From NCBI GenBank assembly GCA_019752925.1, contig JAIELP010000013.1, forward strand, positions 1 through 64,000: a stretch of 64,000 bases of DNA. The letters are read 5' to 3'. Numbering within the stretch: the first letter of the stretch is position 1; every line of letters starts with the position of its first letter. The position numbers and the translations under genes were made by a program. The notes under the pieces are model-generated. The model did no database searches. It saw only the letters and a list, made by a program, of their open reading frames with translations, and was not told the DNA's origin. Below are positions 1 through 9,559 of the stretch, one piece after another. Source of the DNA: a bacterium (lineage in GTDB: Bacteria > Bdellovibrionota > Bdellovibrionia > Bdellovibrionales > Bdellovibrionaceae).

Positions 1-3000
1 GTTATTGTTGGAGCATCATTTATTGGAGTTACTGTAATATCAAACGTTGTATTTGCAGATTGAGTCGGCAACGGCGTCCCACTATCCGTTACAGTTAATG
101 TAACTGTAACTGGGCCACCGTTTTGATTTAATGCTGGCGTTACCACAACACTACAGTTCGGTGCCACACCTGTTACGACTATATTTCCGTTTGGAATGAT
201 TGTTGTATTCGATGAGCTTCCAACTACTGAACCAGCGCATGTTAAAGCGCCGCCGGTTTCAATATCACCTATTGTGAACGCTAAACTTCCTGTTGCTGTG
301 TCTTCATTTACTGTTTGATTCGCTATGCCCGTAATTGTTGGTGCATCATTTACTGCATTAACTGTTAATGTAAAAGTTTGTGCGTCTGTTTTAACAGGCA
401 CTCCGCCATCAGATACGGTAAATGTTAGATCCACTGTACCATTTGCATTCGCTAGAGGAGTAATCGTTGCTGTACAATTTGGTATAGTACCACCGAATAC
501 GACATTTACTACGGGAACTAGCGCAGCATTATTCGTTGTTGCCACAATAGACGTTGAGCAATTTAAAACGTTGTCTATATCATCCACGGTGAAATTAACC
601 AGTGTACTTACATCTTCAGGTGTACTAACAGAAGATATCGGGTCCATTACAGGTGGGTCATTAAATGGCGTTACAGTTAGAACAAAAGATTGAGTGTCTT
701 GCAAGTTTGGAGTACCGCCATCATCAGCAGTAATAGCAATTGTTGTAGCGCCATTAACACTAGCTACTGGAGTTATTGTAGCGATACAATTTGGAATAGT
801 ACCTGTAAATACAATATTAACTACAGCCACAACCGCAGGATTTGAAGATGTAGCCGATAAATTTAAAGCTGAACAGGTTAAAATACTATCAATATCGCTC
901 ACATTAAAATTCAGAACAAGAGGCGTATTTTCTGGCGTACTTTGGTTTGCTATAGGCAGAACAACTGGTGCATCATTAACCGCATTAACCGTTACATCAA
1001 ACGTTGTATTATTATTTGCTACAGGCAATGGAGTTCCACTATCAGTTACGGTTAATGTAACTGTGACTGGGCCACCATTTTGGTTAGCAGCTGGTGTTAC
1101 CACCACGTTACAATTTGGTGCCACACCCGTCACGACTATATTTCCATTTGGAATGATCGTCGTATTCGATGAGGTTCCAACTACAGAACCAGCACATGTT
1201 AAAGCTCCACCGGTTTCTAAATCGCCGATTGTAAACGCTAAACTTCCTGTGGAATTATCTTCATTAATAGTTTGATTTGCTATGCCTGTAATTGTTGGAA
1301 TGTCATTTATTGCCGTCACTGTTACATCAAATGTTGTGGTGTTATTCGCTACAGGCATTGGAGTTCCACTGTCTGTTACTGTTAATGTAACTGTAACTGG
1401 GCCACCATTTTGGTTAGCAGCCGGTGTTACTACTACATTACAATTTGGTGCCACACCCGTTATAACTATATTTCCATTTGGTATCAGAGTTAAATTTGAT
1501 GAAGTTCCAACCACTGAACCAGCACATGTTAAGGCCCCGCCTGTTTCTACGTCGCCGATTGTAAATGTTAATGCACCCGTTGCCGTATCTTCGTTTACAG
1601 TTTGATTCGCTATTCCCGTAATTGTCGGTGCATCATTTACTGCATTAACTGTTACATCAAATGTTGTCGTGTTATTAGCTACAGGCATTGGAGTTCCACT
1701 GTCCGTTACTGTTAATGTCACCGTGACTGGGCCACCGTTTTGATTTAATGCTGGTGTTACCACTACGTTACAATTTGGTGCCACACCGGTTATAACTATA
1801 TTTCCATTAGGAATGATTGTTGTATTGGACGATGTACCTACTACAGAACCTGCGCATGTTAAAGCGCCGCCGGTTTCCACGTCGCCGATTGTGAACGCTA
1901 AACTTCCTGTTGCTGTATCTTCATTTACTGTTTGATTCGCTATTCCTGTAATTGTTGGAATGTCATTTATAGGTGTTACCGTAACATCAAATGTTGCATT
2001 CGCAGCCAGTGTCGGAAGAGGAGTCCCACTATCTGTTACTGTTAATGTCACCGTGACTGGGCCACCGTTTTGATTTAATGCTGGTGTTACAACCACATTA
2101 CAGTTTGGCGCAACACCGGTTACAACAATGTTTCCATTTGGAATTATCGTTGTATTCGATGATGTTCCAACTACAGAACCTGCACAGGTTAAGGCTCCGC
2201 CTGTTTCTACGTCGCCGATTGTGAACGCTAAACTTCCTGTTGCTGTGTCTTCATTTACTGTTTGATTCGCTATTCCCGATATTGTTGGAATATCATTTAT
2301 AGGTGTCACAGTAACATCAAATGTTGTCGCGTTATTAGCGACAGGCATCGGAGTTCCACTATCTGTCACAGTCAACGTTACTGTAACAGGTCCCCCGTTT
2401 TGATTTAAGGCTGGTGTTACAACTACATTACAATTTGGTGCCACACCGGTTACAACTATATTTCCATTTGGAATTATTGTTGTATTCGATGAGGTTCCTA
2501 AAACCGAGCCACTACAAGTTAAAACTCCACCAGTTTCGACGTCACCTATTGTAAATGCCAAACTACCTGTAGCAGTATCTTCATTTATTGTTTGATTCGC
2601 TATTCCCGATATTGTTGGAATATCATTTATTGCCGTCACTGTTACATCAAATGTTGTATTATTATTTGCCACTGGAAGTGGAGTTCCGCTATCTGTTACT
2701 GTCAATGTAACTGTAACAGGGCCACCGTTTTGGTTTAATGCTGGTGTTACAACTACATTACAGTTTGGCGCCACGCCAGTTACGACTATATTTCCATTTG
2801 GAATGATCGTTGTATTCGATGAGGTACCTACTACAGAACCTGCACAGGTTAAAGCACCGCCGGTTTCTACGTCGCCAATTGTAAATGTTAATGCACCTGT
2901 TGCTGTATCTTCATTTACTGTTTGATTCGCTATGCCTGTAATCGTTGGAATATCATTTATAGGTGTTACCGTAACATCAAATGTTGTATTTGTTGATTGT

Positions 3001-4570
3001 GTCGGCAGCGGAGTTCCACTATCCGTTACAGTTAATGTAATTGTAACCGGGCCACCATTTTGATTTAACGCTGGTGTTACAACTACATTACAGTTCGGTG
3101 CCACGCCAGTTACGACTATATTTCCATTTGGAATAATTGTCGTATTCGATGAAGTTCCAACCACCGAACCAGCACAGGTTAAGGCTCCGCCGGTTTCAAT
3201 GTCACCAATTGTAAATGTTAATGCACCTGTTGGCGTATCTTCATTAATTGTTTGATTTGCTATCCCTGTAATCGTTGGAGGGTCATTTACTGGCGCAACT
3301 GTTAAGGCAAATGCTTCAGACGCCTGAAGATTTGGAATTCCTCCATCATCTACTGTAAACACAATATTAGTAATACCGTTAGCATTTGTAATTGGCGTTA
3401 TTGTGGCCGTGCAATTAGGAATAGCACCGCCAAAAACTATATTAGGCACTGGCACAATTAATCCATCACTTGAGGTGGCCGATAAATTTAAAGCTGTACA
3501 GGTTAAAATACTATCAATGTCACTTACATTAAAATTTAAAACTAGTGGTGTATTCTCACCCGTATTTTGATCCGCGATAACCGATATAACAGGAGCATCG
3601 TTTACCGGCGTTACTGTAATATCAAATGTTGTATTTGTAGATTGAGTTGGCAATGGAGTTCCACTATCTGTTACTGTCAATGTAACTGTAACTGGGCCAC
3701 CATTTTGATTTAACGCTGGTGTTACAACTACATTACAATTTGGCGCCACACCCGTTACGACTATATTTCCATTAGGTATAATTGTTGTATTTGATGAGGT
3801 CCCCACCACTGAACCTGCACATGTTAAAGCTCCGCCGGTCTCTAAATCGCCAATTGTAAACGCTAAACTTCCCGTTGGATTATCTTCATTAATTGTTTGA
3901 TTCGCTATTCCTGATATTGTTGGAACATCGTTTATTGGATTTACCGTAACATCAAATGTTGTATTTGCAGATTGAGTTGGCAGCGGAGTTCCGCTATCTG
4001 TTACAGTTAAAGTAATTGTAACCGGTCCACCATTTTGATTTAAGTCTGGTGTTACAACTACATTACAATTTGGAGCCACACCCGTTACGACTATATTTCC
4101 ATTAGGTATAATTGTTGTATTCGATGAGGTCCCCACCACTGAACCAGCACAGGTTAAAGCTCCGCCGGTCTCTAAATCGCCAATTGTAAACGCTAAGCTT
4201 CCTGTAGGGGTTTCTTCATTAATTGTTTGGTTTGCTATACCAGTTATTGTTGGAGCATCATTTATTGGAGTTACTGTAATATCAAACGTTGTATTTGCAG
4301 ATTGAGTCGGCAACGGCGTTCCACTATCCGTTACGGTTAATGTAATTGTAACAGGCCCACCATTTTGATTTAACGCTGGTGTTACAACTACATTACAGTT
4401 CGGTGCCACGCCAGTTACGACTATATTTCCGTTTGGAATAATTGTCGTATTCGATGAAGTTCCAACCACCGAACCAGCACATGTTAAGGCTCCGCCTGTT
4501 TCTAAGTCACCAATCGTAAATGCTAAAGCAGAAGTCGCCGTATCTTCATTTACTGTTTGATTCGCAATGC
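1..4570 (-). repeat. Tandem 330-bp coding repeats (about 14 units)
   Basis: The unit boundary tttgattcgctat recurs near 314, 1271, 1601, 1931, 2261, 2591, 2921, 3251, 3896, 4226 and 4556. Most steps are exactly 330 bp. Two variant units near 3251-3566 and 314-629 are about 315 bp, and the 629-941 unit is about 312 bp. All steps are multiples of three, so the repeats stay in frame in the minus-strand lipoprotein gene. Units are highly similar at DNA level, which points to recent duplication or gene conversion. Confidence 0.9.
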
Positions 4571-5903
4571 CAGTAATGGTCGGAATATCGTTCACTGGAT
4601 TGAAAGTTGCTGTAAAGCTTTGATTTACTGTAAACCCAGTTCCATCTATCAGCGTAATTGTAATATTAGAACTACCCGAGTTATTCAAAGTTGGCGTTAG
4701 AGTTACTGTACAATTTGGAATAGCTCCCGAAAATGCAATATTAGCCACAGGCAACAATGCCGGGTTCGAAGATGTCGCGCTTAGGAAAGTACCATTACAT
4801 GCGAGCACTGTATCGGGATCTGAAGCATCAATTGTAAATACAAGTGGAACATCCTCAAAACCATTTTGATTTGCAATCGGCAATAAAACTGGAGGCTGAG
4901 GTATGGCCAGAACATCCAGTAAAAAGCTTGTTGAGTCATTCAGCACGCCATCAGTTACTGTAACTGTAATCGTGGTGCTGCCTAACACAAGCGGTTGAGG
5001 ATTGATTGTCATCACACAGTTTGGAGCTGTACCACTAAATGAAATATCCGCCGGCGAAATCACCACAGCAGGGTTCGAAGAACTTGTTGATAAACTTAAA
5101 GCTGAGCATGAAAGCCCGCTGTCAATATCCGTTACATTCATGTTTACATTAATTGGCGTACTTACATTAGTAACTTGATTTGCAATAGCCGCAATAATCG
5201 GGGCGTCGTTAATATTAATAACATTAATCGAGAACTCTGAAGTTACAATACTGTTTGCCACACCATTGCCATCATCAAATGCTACACGTATATTACAAGT
5301 TCCTTGATAATCTGCAGCAGGTCCAAAATTAACTGCGCCTGTATTTACATCAACACTCAAAACGGCTGCATTATCAAAACATCGGGGCGCGGTAGTTCCT
5401 GCGTTGTCTATGAAGTAAGTTCCCATTCCTTCTTCACTGGCTTGAACCGCTGCATCTGCTCGTATGACTGAAGAGCCCGTATCTTCGAAAATGGCTGCGG
5501 CATTCGCAATATTTAATGTAGCTGGTAAATTATTTACAGTAATCAGATAAGGATAGGATTGAGCTCGTCTTTGCGAGTTCTGTGCATTAACAACTATTTG
5601 GCAAACACCAACATTGTTATCATTTGGTATACCTGAAATGATACCGGTTGTTGCATTGATCGAAGCCCACGTGCAAGTTGTTAAAATAGGATCTATCGAA
5701 TAAGAAATTCCAGTAATTACTTCACTTGTTGAAATTTGACAGCTATAAGGTGAATCTTGATTAAAATTATTGGCACAACTCTGAGATAAAAAGAAACCCA
5801 AATTCAAAATTGGTTGTTGCAAATCTTCGCCGAGTGGATTGCGCGAACACGCACCCAAAAAAAGTAAAATTAGAATGAAACGAAAATACGTCCAACTTTT
5901 CAT
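1..5903 (-). CDS. Giant Ig/cadherin-like repeat lipoprotein (partial; C-terminus beyond left edge)
   Basis: This frame is open from an ATG at 5903 to base 1, giving about 1,967 codons inside the window, so the protein is cut by the edge. The N-terminus is a lipoprotein signal peptide with hydrophobic core FILILLFLGAC; Cys19 is the predicted lipidation site. After one putative Ig-like domain come several divergent cadherin/Ig-type domains (about 5500-4570), then at least fourteen near-regular domains. Most are 110 aa long, with recurring elements such as IANQTINEDTATGSLAFT, GGALTCAGSVVGTS and TVTDSGTPLP. Each repeat has two conserved cysteines (ALTC and APNC), which may form a disulfide. Such proteins in related bacteria are surface-exposed stalks or adhesins; function here is inferred only. 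Frame was checked at several repeats across the stretch and is continuous. Confidence 0.85.
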   Translation of the reverse strand, partial: MKSWTYFRFILILLFLGACSRNPLGEDLQQPILNLGFFLSQSCANNFNQDSPYSCQISTSEVITGISYSIDPILTTCTWASINATTGIISGIPNDNNVGVCQIVVNAQNSQRRAQSYPYLITVNNLPATLNIANAAAIFEDTGSSVIRADAAVQASEEGMGTYFIDNAGTTAPRCFDNAAVLSVDVNTGAVNFGPAADYQGTCNIRVAFDDGNGVANSIVTSEFSINVININDAPIIAAIANQVTNVSTPINVNMNVTDIDSGLSCSALSLSTSSSNPAVVISPADISFSGTAPNCVMTINPQPLVLGSTTITVTVTDGVLNDSTSFLLDVLAIPQPPVLLPIANQNGFEDVPLVFTIDASDPDTVLACNGTFLSATSSNPALLPVANIAFSGAIPNCTVTLTPTLNNSGSSNITITLIDGTGFTVNQSFTATFNPVNDIPTITGIANQTVNEDTATSALAFTIGDLETGGALTCAGSVVGTSSNTTIIPNGNIVVTGVAPNCNVVVTPALNQNGGPVTITLTVTDSGTPLPTQSANTTFDITVTPINDAPTITGIANQTINEETPTGSLAFTIGDLETGGALTCAGSVVGTSSNTTIIPNGNIVVTGVAPNCNVVVTPDLNQNGGPVTITLTVTDSGTPLPTQSANTTFDVTVNPINDVPTISGIANQTINEDNPTGSLAFTIGDLETGGALTCAGSVVGTSSNTTIIPNGNIVVTGVAPNCNVVVTPALNQNGGPVTVTLTVTDSGTPLPTQSTNTTFDITVTPVNDAPVISVIADQNTGENTPLVLNFNVSDIDSILTCTALNLSATSSDGLIVPVPNIVFGGAIPNCTATITPITNANGITNIVFTVDDGGIPNLQASEAFALTVAPVNDPPTITGIANQTINEDTPTGALTFTIGDIETGGALTCAGSVVGTSSNTTIIPNGNIVVTGVAPNCNVVVTPALNQNGGPVTITLTVTDSGTPLPTQSTNTTFDVTVTPINDIPTITGIANQTVNEDTATGALTFTIGDVETGGALTCAGSVVGTSSNTTIIPNGNIVVTGVAPNCNVVVTPALNQNGGPVTVTLTVTDSGTPLPVANNNTTFDVTVTAINDIPTISGIANQTINEDTATGSLAFTIGDVETGGVLTCSGSVLGTSSNTTIIPNGNIVVTGVAPNCNVVVTPALNQNGGPVTVTLTVTDSGTPMPVANNATTFDVTVTPINDIPTISGIANQTVNEDTATGSLAFTIGDVETGGALTCAGSVVGTSSNTTIIPNGNIVVTGVAPNCNVVVTPALNQNGGPVTVTLTVTDSGTPLPTLAANATFDVTVTPINDIPTITGIANQTVNEDTATGSLAFTIGDVETGGALTCAGSVVGTSSNTTIIPNGNIVITGVAPNCNVVVTPALNQNGGPVTVTLTVTDSGTPMPVANNTTTFDVTVNAVNDAPTITGIANQTVNEDTATGALTFTIGDVETGGALTCAGSVVGTSSNLTLIPNGNIVITGVAPNCNVVVTPAANQNGGPVTVTLTVTDSGTPMPVANNTTTFDVTVTAINDIPTITGIANQTINEDNSTGSLAFTIGDLETGGALTCAGSVVGTSSNTTIIPNGNIVVTGVAPNCNVVVTPAANQNGGPVTVTLTVTDSGTPLPVANNNTTFDVTVNAVNDAPVVLPIANQSTPENTPLVLNFNVSDIDSILTCSALNLSATSSNPAVVAVVNIVFTGTIPNCIATITPVASVNGATTIAITADDGGTPNLQDTQSFVLTVTPFNDPPVMDPISSVSTPEDVSTLVNFTVDDIDNVLNCSTSIVATTNNAALVPVVNVVFGGTIPNCTATITPLANANGTVDLTFTVSDGGVPVKTDAQTFTLTVNAVNDAPTITGIANQTVNEDTATGSLAFTIGDIETGGALTCAGSVVGSSSNTTIIPNGNIVVTGVAPNCSVVVTPALNQNGGPVTVTLTVTDSGTPLPTQSANTTFDITVTPINDAPTI

Positions 5904-6110
5904 CAATATATTTGTTAAGTCCTTAATATGACTCAACAATTAATTATGACAGTTTTCAAAAAAAATAGATACGCTAGCCGAGTCCTATGGCTTGCAAATG
6001 TTTCAAAATAAAACGTATTCTTTTAAGACCTTAGTCCCGCACCCCCTACCTTCGTTTTAAGACTTATGACCAGTCAGTACCTAAGTTACAAAGACATCAC
6101 TCCTAAATAA

Positions 6111-7166
6111 ATGCTAATCTATGACCTCAACATGGTATTGATTTTAGTTTCGTTTATTCTGATTCTGTTTATTTCGTTTTTGTGCTCCTTGTGCGAAGCT
6201 GTGATTTTATCTCTATCTCCTGCCTTTGTTGAAGTTCTTGCTGACTCGCGTTCCAAGTCAGGTCGCTTATTAAAACATATTACTGATAATTCAGATCGCT
6301 CTATTTCTGCTATTCTCACACTTAACACAATTTCACACACACTAGGTTCGGCCTGGATTGCTTATCAAGTGCAAACTGAGTTTGGCGAAGTATGGGTTAC
6401 AGTGTGTTCGATATTTTTAACATTTATGATTTTAATTTTTTCTGAAATTATTCCAAAAACTATCGGAAAAAATCATTCTAAATCTTTAGCTGTTTTTTGC
6501 GCTTACGCGATACAAAGCATGATCGTGCTTTTATATCCGGTTGTTAAACTATCAGAATATATTTCTAAATCATTAAGTAGCCCCTCTGAAGAACCCGACA
6601 TCACCCGCGATGAAATGATCAAACACGCAGAGCTCGGCGTTGAAGAAGGAACAATTAAAGCCAAAGAGTCTACAATTATTCGAAACTTGCTTAAGCTCGA
6701 CAAAATTTATGTTTCAGATATTATGACTCCTCGATCGGTTTTTACAGCAATAGATGCCTCATTATCTGTAGACGAAGTTGCAAAAAAATACCGCCCAATA
6801 CGTTTTTCACGATTGCCGGTTTATGAAGGTTCTTTAGATCATATTATAGGTATGACTAATAGGTATAAAATTTTAGAAGCACCATCACAGGATCAGCATA
6901 CCAAATTAATTCGTGAATTAATTTTACCCATTAACAATGTTTCTGAGCGCATGACTGTTTCTCAGGCTTTGGACTTTTTCATTAAAGAAAAAGATCACTT
7001 AGCTTTAGTAACCGATGAGTACGGCGTTGTAACCGGTCTTGTTACTTTAGAAGATGCCGTAGAAACCCTACTGGGTGTAGAAATTGTGGATGAATTCGAC
7101 AACATCGAAGATATGCGTAAATATGCCCTTGAACAATGGCAGCAGCGTAAGAGCAATCGTAGATAA
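6111..7166 (+). CDS. CNNM/CorC-type membrane protein with CBS pair
   Basis: A 351-aa inner-membrane protein. Residues about 8-150 are the CNNM (DUF21) transmembrane domain: several hydrophobic helices and the signature FSEIIPKTIGK near residue 110. Residues about 195-325 form two CBS domains (DIMTPRSVFTAID and VTDEYGVVTGLVTLED). The C-terminal CorC_HlyC domain of longer homologues is missing; the protein ends shortly after the second CBS domain. Family members bind adenine nucleotides and have been linked to magnesium or cobalt transport, but the substrate cannot be read from sequence. Start is uncertain: ATG 6132 (MVLILVSF) begins directly at the first helix, and neither start has a good Shine-Dalgarno. 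Confidence 0.85.
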   Translation: MLIYDLNMVLILVSFILILFISFLCSLCEAVILSLSPAFVEVLADSRSKSGRLLKHITDNSDRSISAILTLNTISHTLGSAWIAYQVQTEFGEVWVTVCSIFLTFMILIFSEIIPKTIGKNHSKSLAVFCAYAIQSMIVLLYPVVKLSEYISKSLSSPSEEPDITRDEMIKHAELGVEEGTIKAKESTIIRNLLKLDKIYVSDIMTPRSVFTAIDASLSVDEVAKKYRPIRFSRLPVYEGSLDHIIGMTNRYKILEAPSQDQHTKLIRELILPINNVSERMTVSQALDFFIKEKDHLALVTDEYGVVTGLVTLEDAVETLLGVEIVDEFDNIEDMRKYALEQWQQRKSNRR

Positions 7167-7170
7167 ACTA

Positions 7171-7371
7171 TCATTTATTTGGATTTGACTGAGGGCTTTG
7201 GATTGTTTGCAAATTGTGCAAATCTGGGGTTTGAGCAGGAACACGGCTCATATCATATGTTTGAGGACCAAAAAGCACCACTTTAAACAATAGAACTATC
7301 ATTAGGGTTAGAAGCCCTAAGATCGCGAAAAGACGAATAGTTTGGTATTCTTTTGGTCTTTTAAGTTCCAT
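7171..7371 (-). CDS. Small single-pass membrane protein
   Basis: A 66-aa protein starting at MELKRPKEYQ. It has a short charged N-terminus, one hydrophobic helix (about residues 14-33, LFAILGLLTLMIVLLFKVV) and a polar Pro/Gln/Asn-rich tail. The frame is open further upstream, but an AAAGG lies about 12 bases before the ATG at 7371, and the longer version would overlap the divergent pyrE start. It faces pyrE across about 100 bp, so the two promoters share this gap. I do not recognise a family. Confidence 0.6.
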   Translation of the reverse strand: MELKRPKEYQTIRLFAILGLLTLMIVLLFKVVLFGPQTYDMSRVPAQTPDLHNLQTIQSPQSNPNK

Positions 7372-7469
7372 ATACGTTATTTTACCTTTGCCGATAAACT
7401 TAAAAAGCATAAAATAGGCCAATAAATTTAGTGTCACTTTCACCCGAGGCGAAAGTACTGGAGAACAAT

Positions 7470-7991
7470 ATGACTCATCAGGAATTAGCACAAAACATCT
7501 ACAAAATTGCACACCTCAAAGGCGACTTCTTACTTCGCAGCGGACAGCGCTCAACGGAGTATTTTGATAAATACAGATTTGAATCTCAACCGCATATTTT
7601 AAAAGAAATCGCCGAACAAATGAAAAAATTAATCCCACCGGGAACCGAAATTTTAGCGGCTCTTGAAATGGGGGGAATTCCTGTAGGCACAGCACTTTCA
7701 CTGGCAACCGGAATTCCTTGTGTGTTCGTACGCAAAGAAGCAAAAGAGTACGGAACCTGCCAGTTTGCCGAAGGACTTGAAATTAAAGGAAAAAAAGTTT
7801 GCGTCATTGAAGATGTTATAACTTCCGGCGGACAAGTTTTAATAAGCACGGCTGATTTGCGAAAACTAGGGGCTCAAATTGACAACGTTCTTTGCGTTAT
7901 TCACCGCGGAGGCGAAGCAGCTGAAAATAAATTGAAAGAAGCCGGACTGAAGTTATATCCACTTTTTTTAAGAACAGATTTTCCGAGCTAA
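7470..7991 (+). CDS. pyrE: Orotate phosphoribosyltransferase
   Basis: A 173-aa type I phosphoribosyltransferase that makes OMP from orotate and PRPP in de novo pyrimidine synthesis. The PRPP-binding loop is VCVIEDVITSGGQ, with the acidic pair ED followed by the TSGG phosphate loop. The N-terminal GDFLLRSGQRSTEYFDKY matches PyrE. The catalytic flexible loop is RKEAKEYGT. I chose ATG 7470 (MTHQELAQ) because GGAG sits 7 bases upstream; an in-frame upstream start at 7431 has no ribosome site. It is followed after 7 bp by the phosphoesterase gene, so the two are probably cotranscribed. Confidence 0.9.
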   Translation: MTHQELAQNIYKIAHLKGDFLLRSGQRSTEYFDKYRFESQPHILKEIAEQMKKLIPPGTEILAALEMGGIPVGTALSLATGIPCVFVRKEAKEYGTCQFAEGLEIKGKKVCVIEDVITSGGQVLISTADLRKLGAQIDNVLCVIHRGGEAAENKLKEAGLKLYPLFLRTDFPS

Positions 7992-7998
7992 TACTTAA

Positions 7999-9084
7999 AT
8001 GAAACGAATACTCCCTTTTATTTTAATCATTCTAGCTGTATTCGCACTAGCCCATTACTTTATTTACCAAATTGTATCCCGCTCTATAAACTCACCTAAC
8101 GCCAACTTTGCTTTTATTATCGTGTTATCTGTAGGTTTACTTGCAATACCCGCAGGATTCTTTGTGAGCAAAACCAGAAATGAAAAACTATACTTTATCA
8201 GTTGGATAGGTTTCATATGGATGGGGTTATTTAATTTCTTGTTTTTCTTCAGCTTGGCGGAAATTGCTCTTTTCGCGTTAACTGAACAAGCTCTTTCCTA
8301 CTGGGTTATCTGGGCCACTGCCATTGTCGGCGCGTGGAGTTTATTTAAAGGGCTTTCCTCTCCAAAAATTGTTACACATTATATTCCCAATGAAAACCTT
8401 AAGGGTTTAAAGTTAGTTCAGATATCTGACTTACATGTAGGAATGCTTCATTTAAATGAAGTTTGGCTTGCAAAAATTGTTGAGCGCATTAACCGCGTTA
8501 ATCCCCATATTGTGGCCATTACCGGGGATTTAGTTGAGGGTGAATACCTAGAAATCACACCTAAACTCGAAGTGCTTAAGCAACTCACGCCCAAATCTGA
8601 AAAATTTTATATTACCGGAAATCATGAATATATTAATGGTTCCGGACCATGGGAAAATAAAATGTCGGAGCTGGGTTTTACCACTCTACATAATGAAAAC
8701 AAAGTGGTTAACTACAATCAGGCCAGAGTTTTAATTGCTGGCGTTCCGGACAGAATGATCTCGCGCTTTATCCGCAATAAAAACTCTTCACCAGATGTGG
8801 CTCTTAAAACAGAACATCCGGTACACTATAAAATTTTGCTGGCGCATCAACCGGCCAGTGTATTTGATATTAAAACATCTCACTGTAATTTAGTTTTAAG
8901 TGGTCACACTCATGGCGGACAAATTTTTCCATTTCATTTTTTTGTAAGACTTGTACAGCCGGTACTTAAAGGATTCAAAACCATTAATGGCATAAAAGTA
9001 TTTGCACACCAAGGAACAGGCTTATGGGGCCCGCCTATGCGCTGGTTCAGTCGTAATGAAATTGTTTTGATTGAATGGGTTTAA
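7999..9084 (+). CDS. Membrane-anchored metallophosphoesterase (YkuE/YaeI type)
   Basis: A 361-aa protein. The first ~125 residues hold about four hydrophobic helices, so the catalytic domain is tethered to the membrane. The calcineurin-like domain carries DLHVGMLH (metal ligands D and H), GDLVEG, GNHEY and SGHTHGGQIFPFH in the expected order. Relatives such as YkuE and the YaeI family hydrolyse phosphoester or pyrophosphate bonds of lipids or nucleotides; no substrate can be assigned here. It begins 7 bp after pyrE and is probably in the same transcript. Confidence 0.85.
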   Translation: MKRILPFILIILAVFALAHYFIYQIVSRSINSPNANFAFIIVLSVGLLAIPAGFFVSKTRNEKLYFISWIGFIWMGLFNFLFFFSLAEIALFALTEQALSYWVIWATAIVGAWSLFKGLSSPKIVTHYIPNENLKGLKLVQISDLHVGMLHLNEVWLAKIVERINRVNPHIVAITGDLVEGEYLEITPKLEVLKQLTPKSEKFYITGNHEYINGSGPWENKMSELGFTTLHNENKVVNYNQARVLIAGVPDRMISRFIRNKNSSPDVALKTEHPVHYKILLAHQPASVFDIKTSHCNLVLSGHTHGGQIFPFHFFVRLVQPVLKGFKTINGIKVFAHQGTGLWGPPMRWFSRNEIVLIEWV

Positions 9085-9088
9085 CTCC

Positions 9089-9508
9089 CTATAACGCCTC
9101 ATCAATATTGTAGCTGATAAAGTTAGATATGACTTCGATTTTGGATAGTGTTTTAAAATCGGTAATAGCAAAAACCGTATTGGTGTTATTAATTACCCGA
9201 GTATAAAGTAGCATTCCTTTGCGTGTTCGATAATCAACAACATTGTCTGAAACTAAAATTTTATTATAGGTATCAAAGTCGGTAATGATATAAAGCTGTT
9301 CACCTTTCTGATAAACAATATAATCATCCGTAGAAGTATAAGTGCCTATATCATTATCGATAAGTTTTCTTGAGCTTGGCTTTTTAAAGTCCGGAATAGC
9401 ATAAAAGTTCGGTGGTACTTTAGGATTTGATTGTTTTTCTATATAGACAATTTTATTTTTTGAAAAAGCAAATGTACCGAATAAAAAAACTATTAGAAAA
9501 TACTTCAC
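9089..9508 (-). CDS. Secreted/periplasmic protein of unknown function
   Basis: A 139-aa protein with a Sec signal peptide (MKYFLIVFLFGTFAFS, cleavage expected near residue 16). The mature part is rich in Tyr, Asp and Asn with repeated short strands such as YIITDFDTYNKI and FAITDFKTLSKI. This near-repeat ITDFxT(Y/L) suggests a beta-propeller-like or repeated-strand fold. It lies just downstream of folC with a 51-bp gap. I recognise no family. Confidence 0.65.
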   Translation of the reverse strand: MKYFLIVFLFGTFAFSKNKIVYIEKQSNPKVPPNFYAIPDFKKPSSRKLIDNDIGTYTSTDDYIVYQKGEQLYIITDFDTYNKILVSDNVVDYRTRKGMLLYTRVINNTNTVFAITDFKTLSKIEVISNFISYNIDEAL

Positions 9509-9559
9509 AGCATCCCCCTTTTGGATTTATTCAGTTTAGTTTATAAACAAATAAAACTC

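Noticed and set aside
325..1605. Plus-strand ORFs of 107-193 aa opposite the repeat gene
   Set aside because: They are antisense to the continuous minus-strand lipoprotein frame; the Val/Thr-rich sequence simply mirrors its repeats.
1..4570. Regular repeats considered as a CRISPR array
   Set aside because: The unit is 330 bp, all in one reading frame, with no short repeat-spacer structure.
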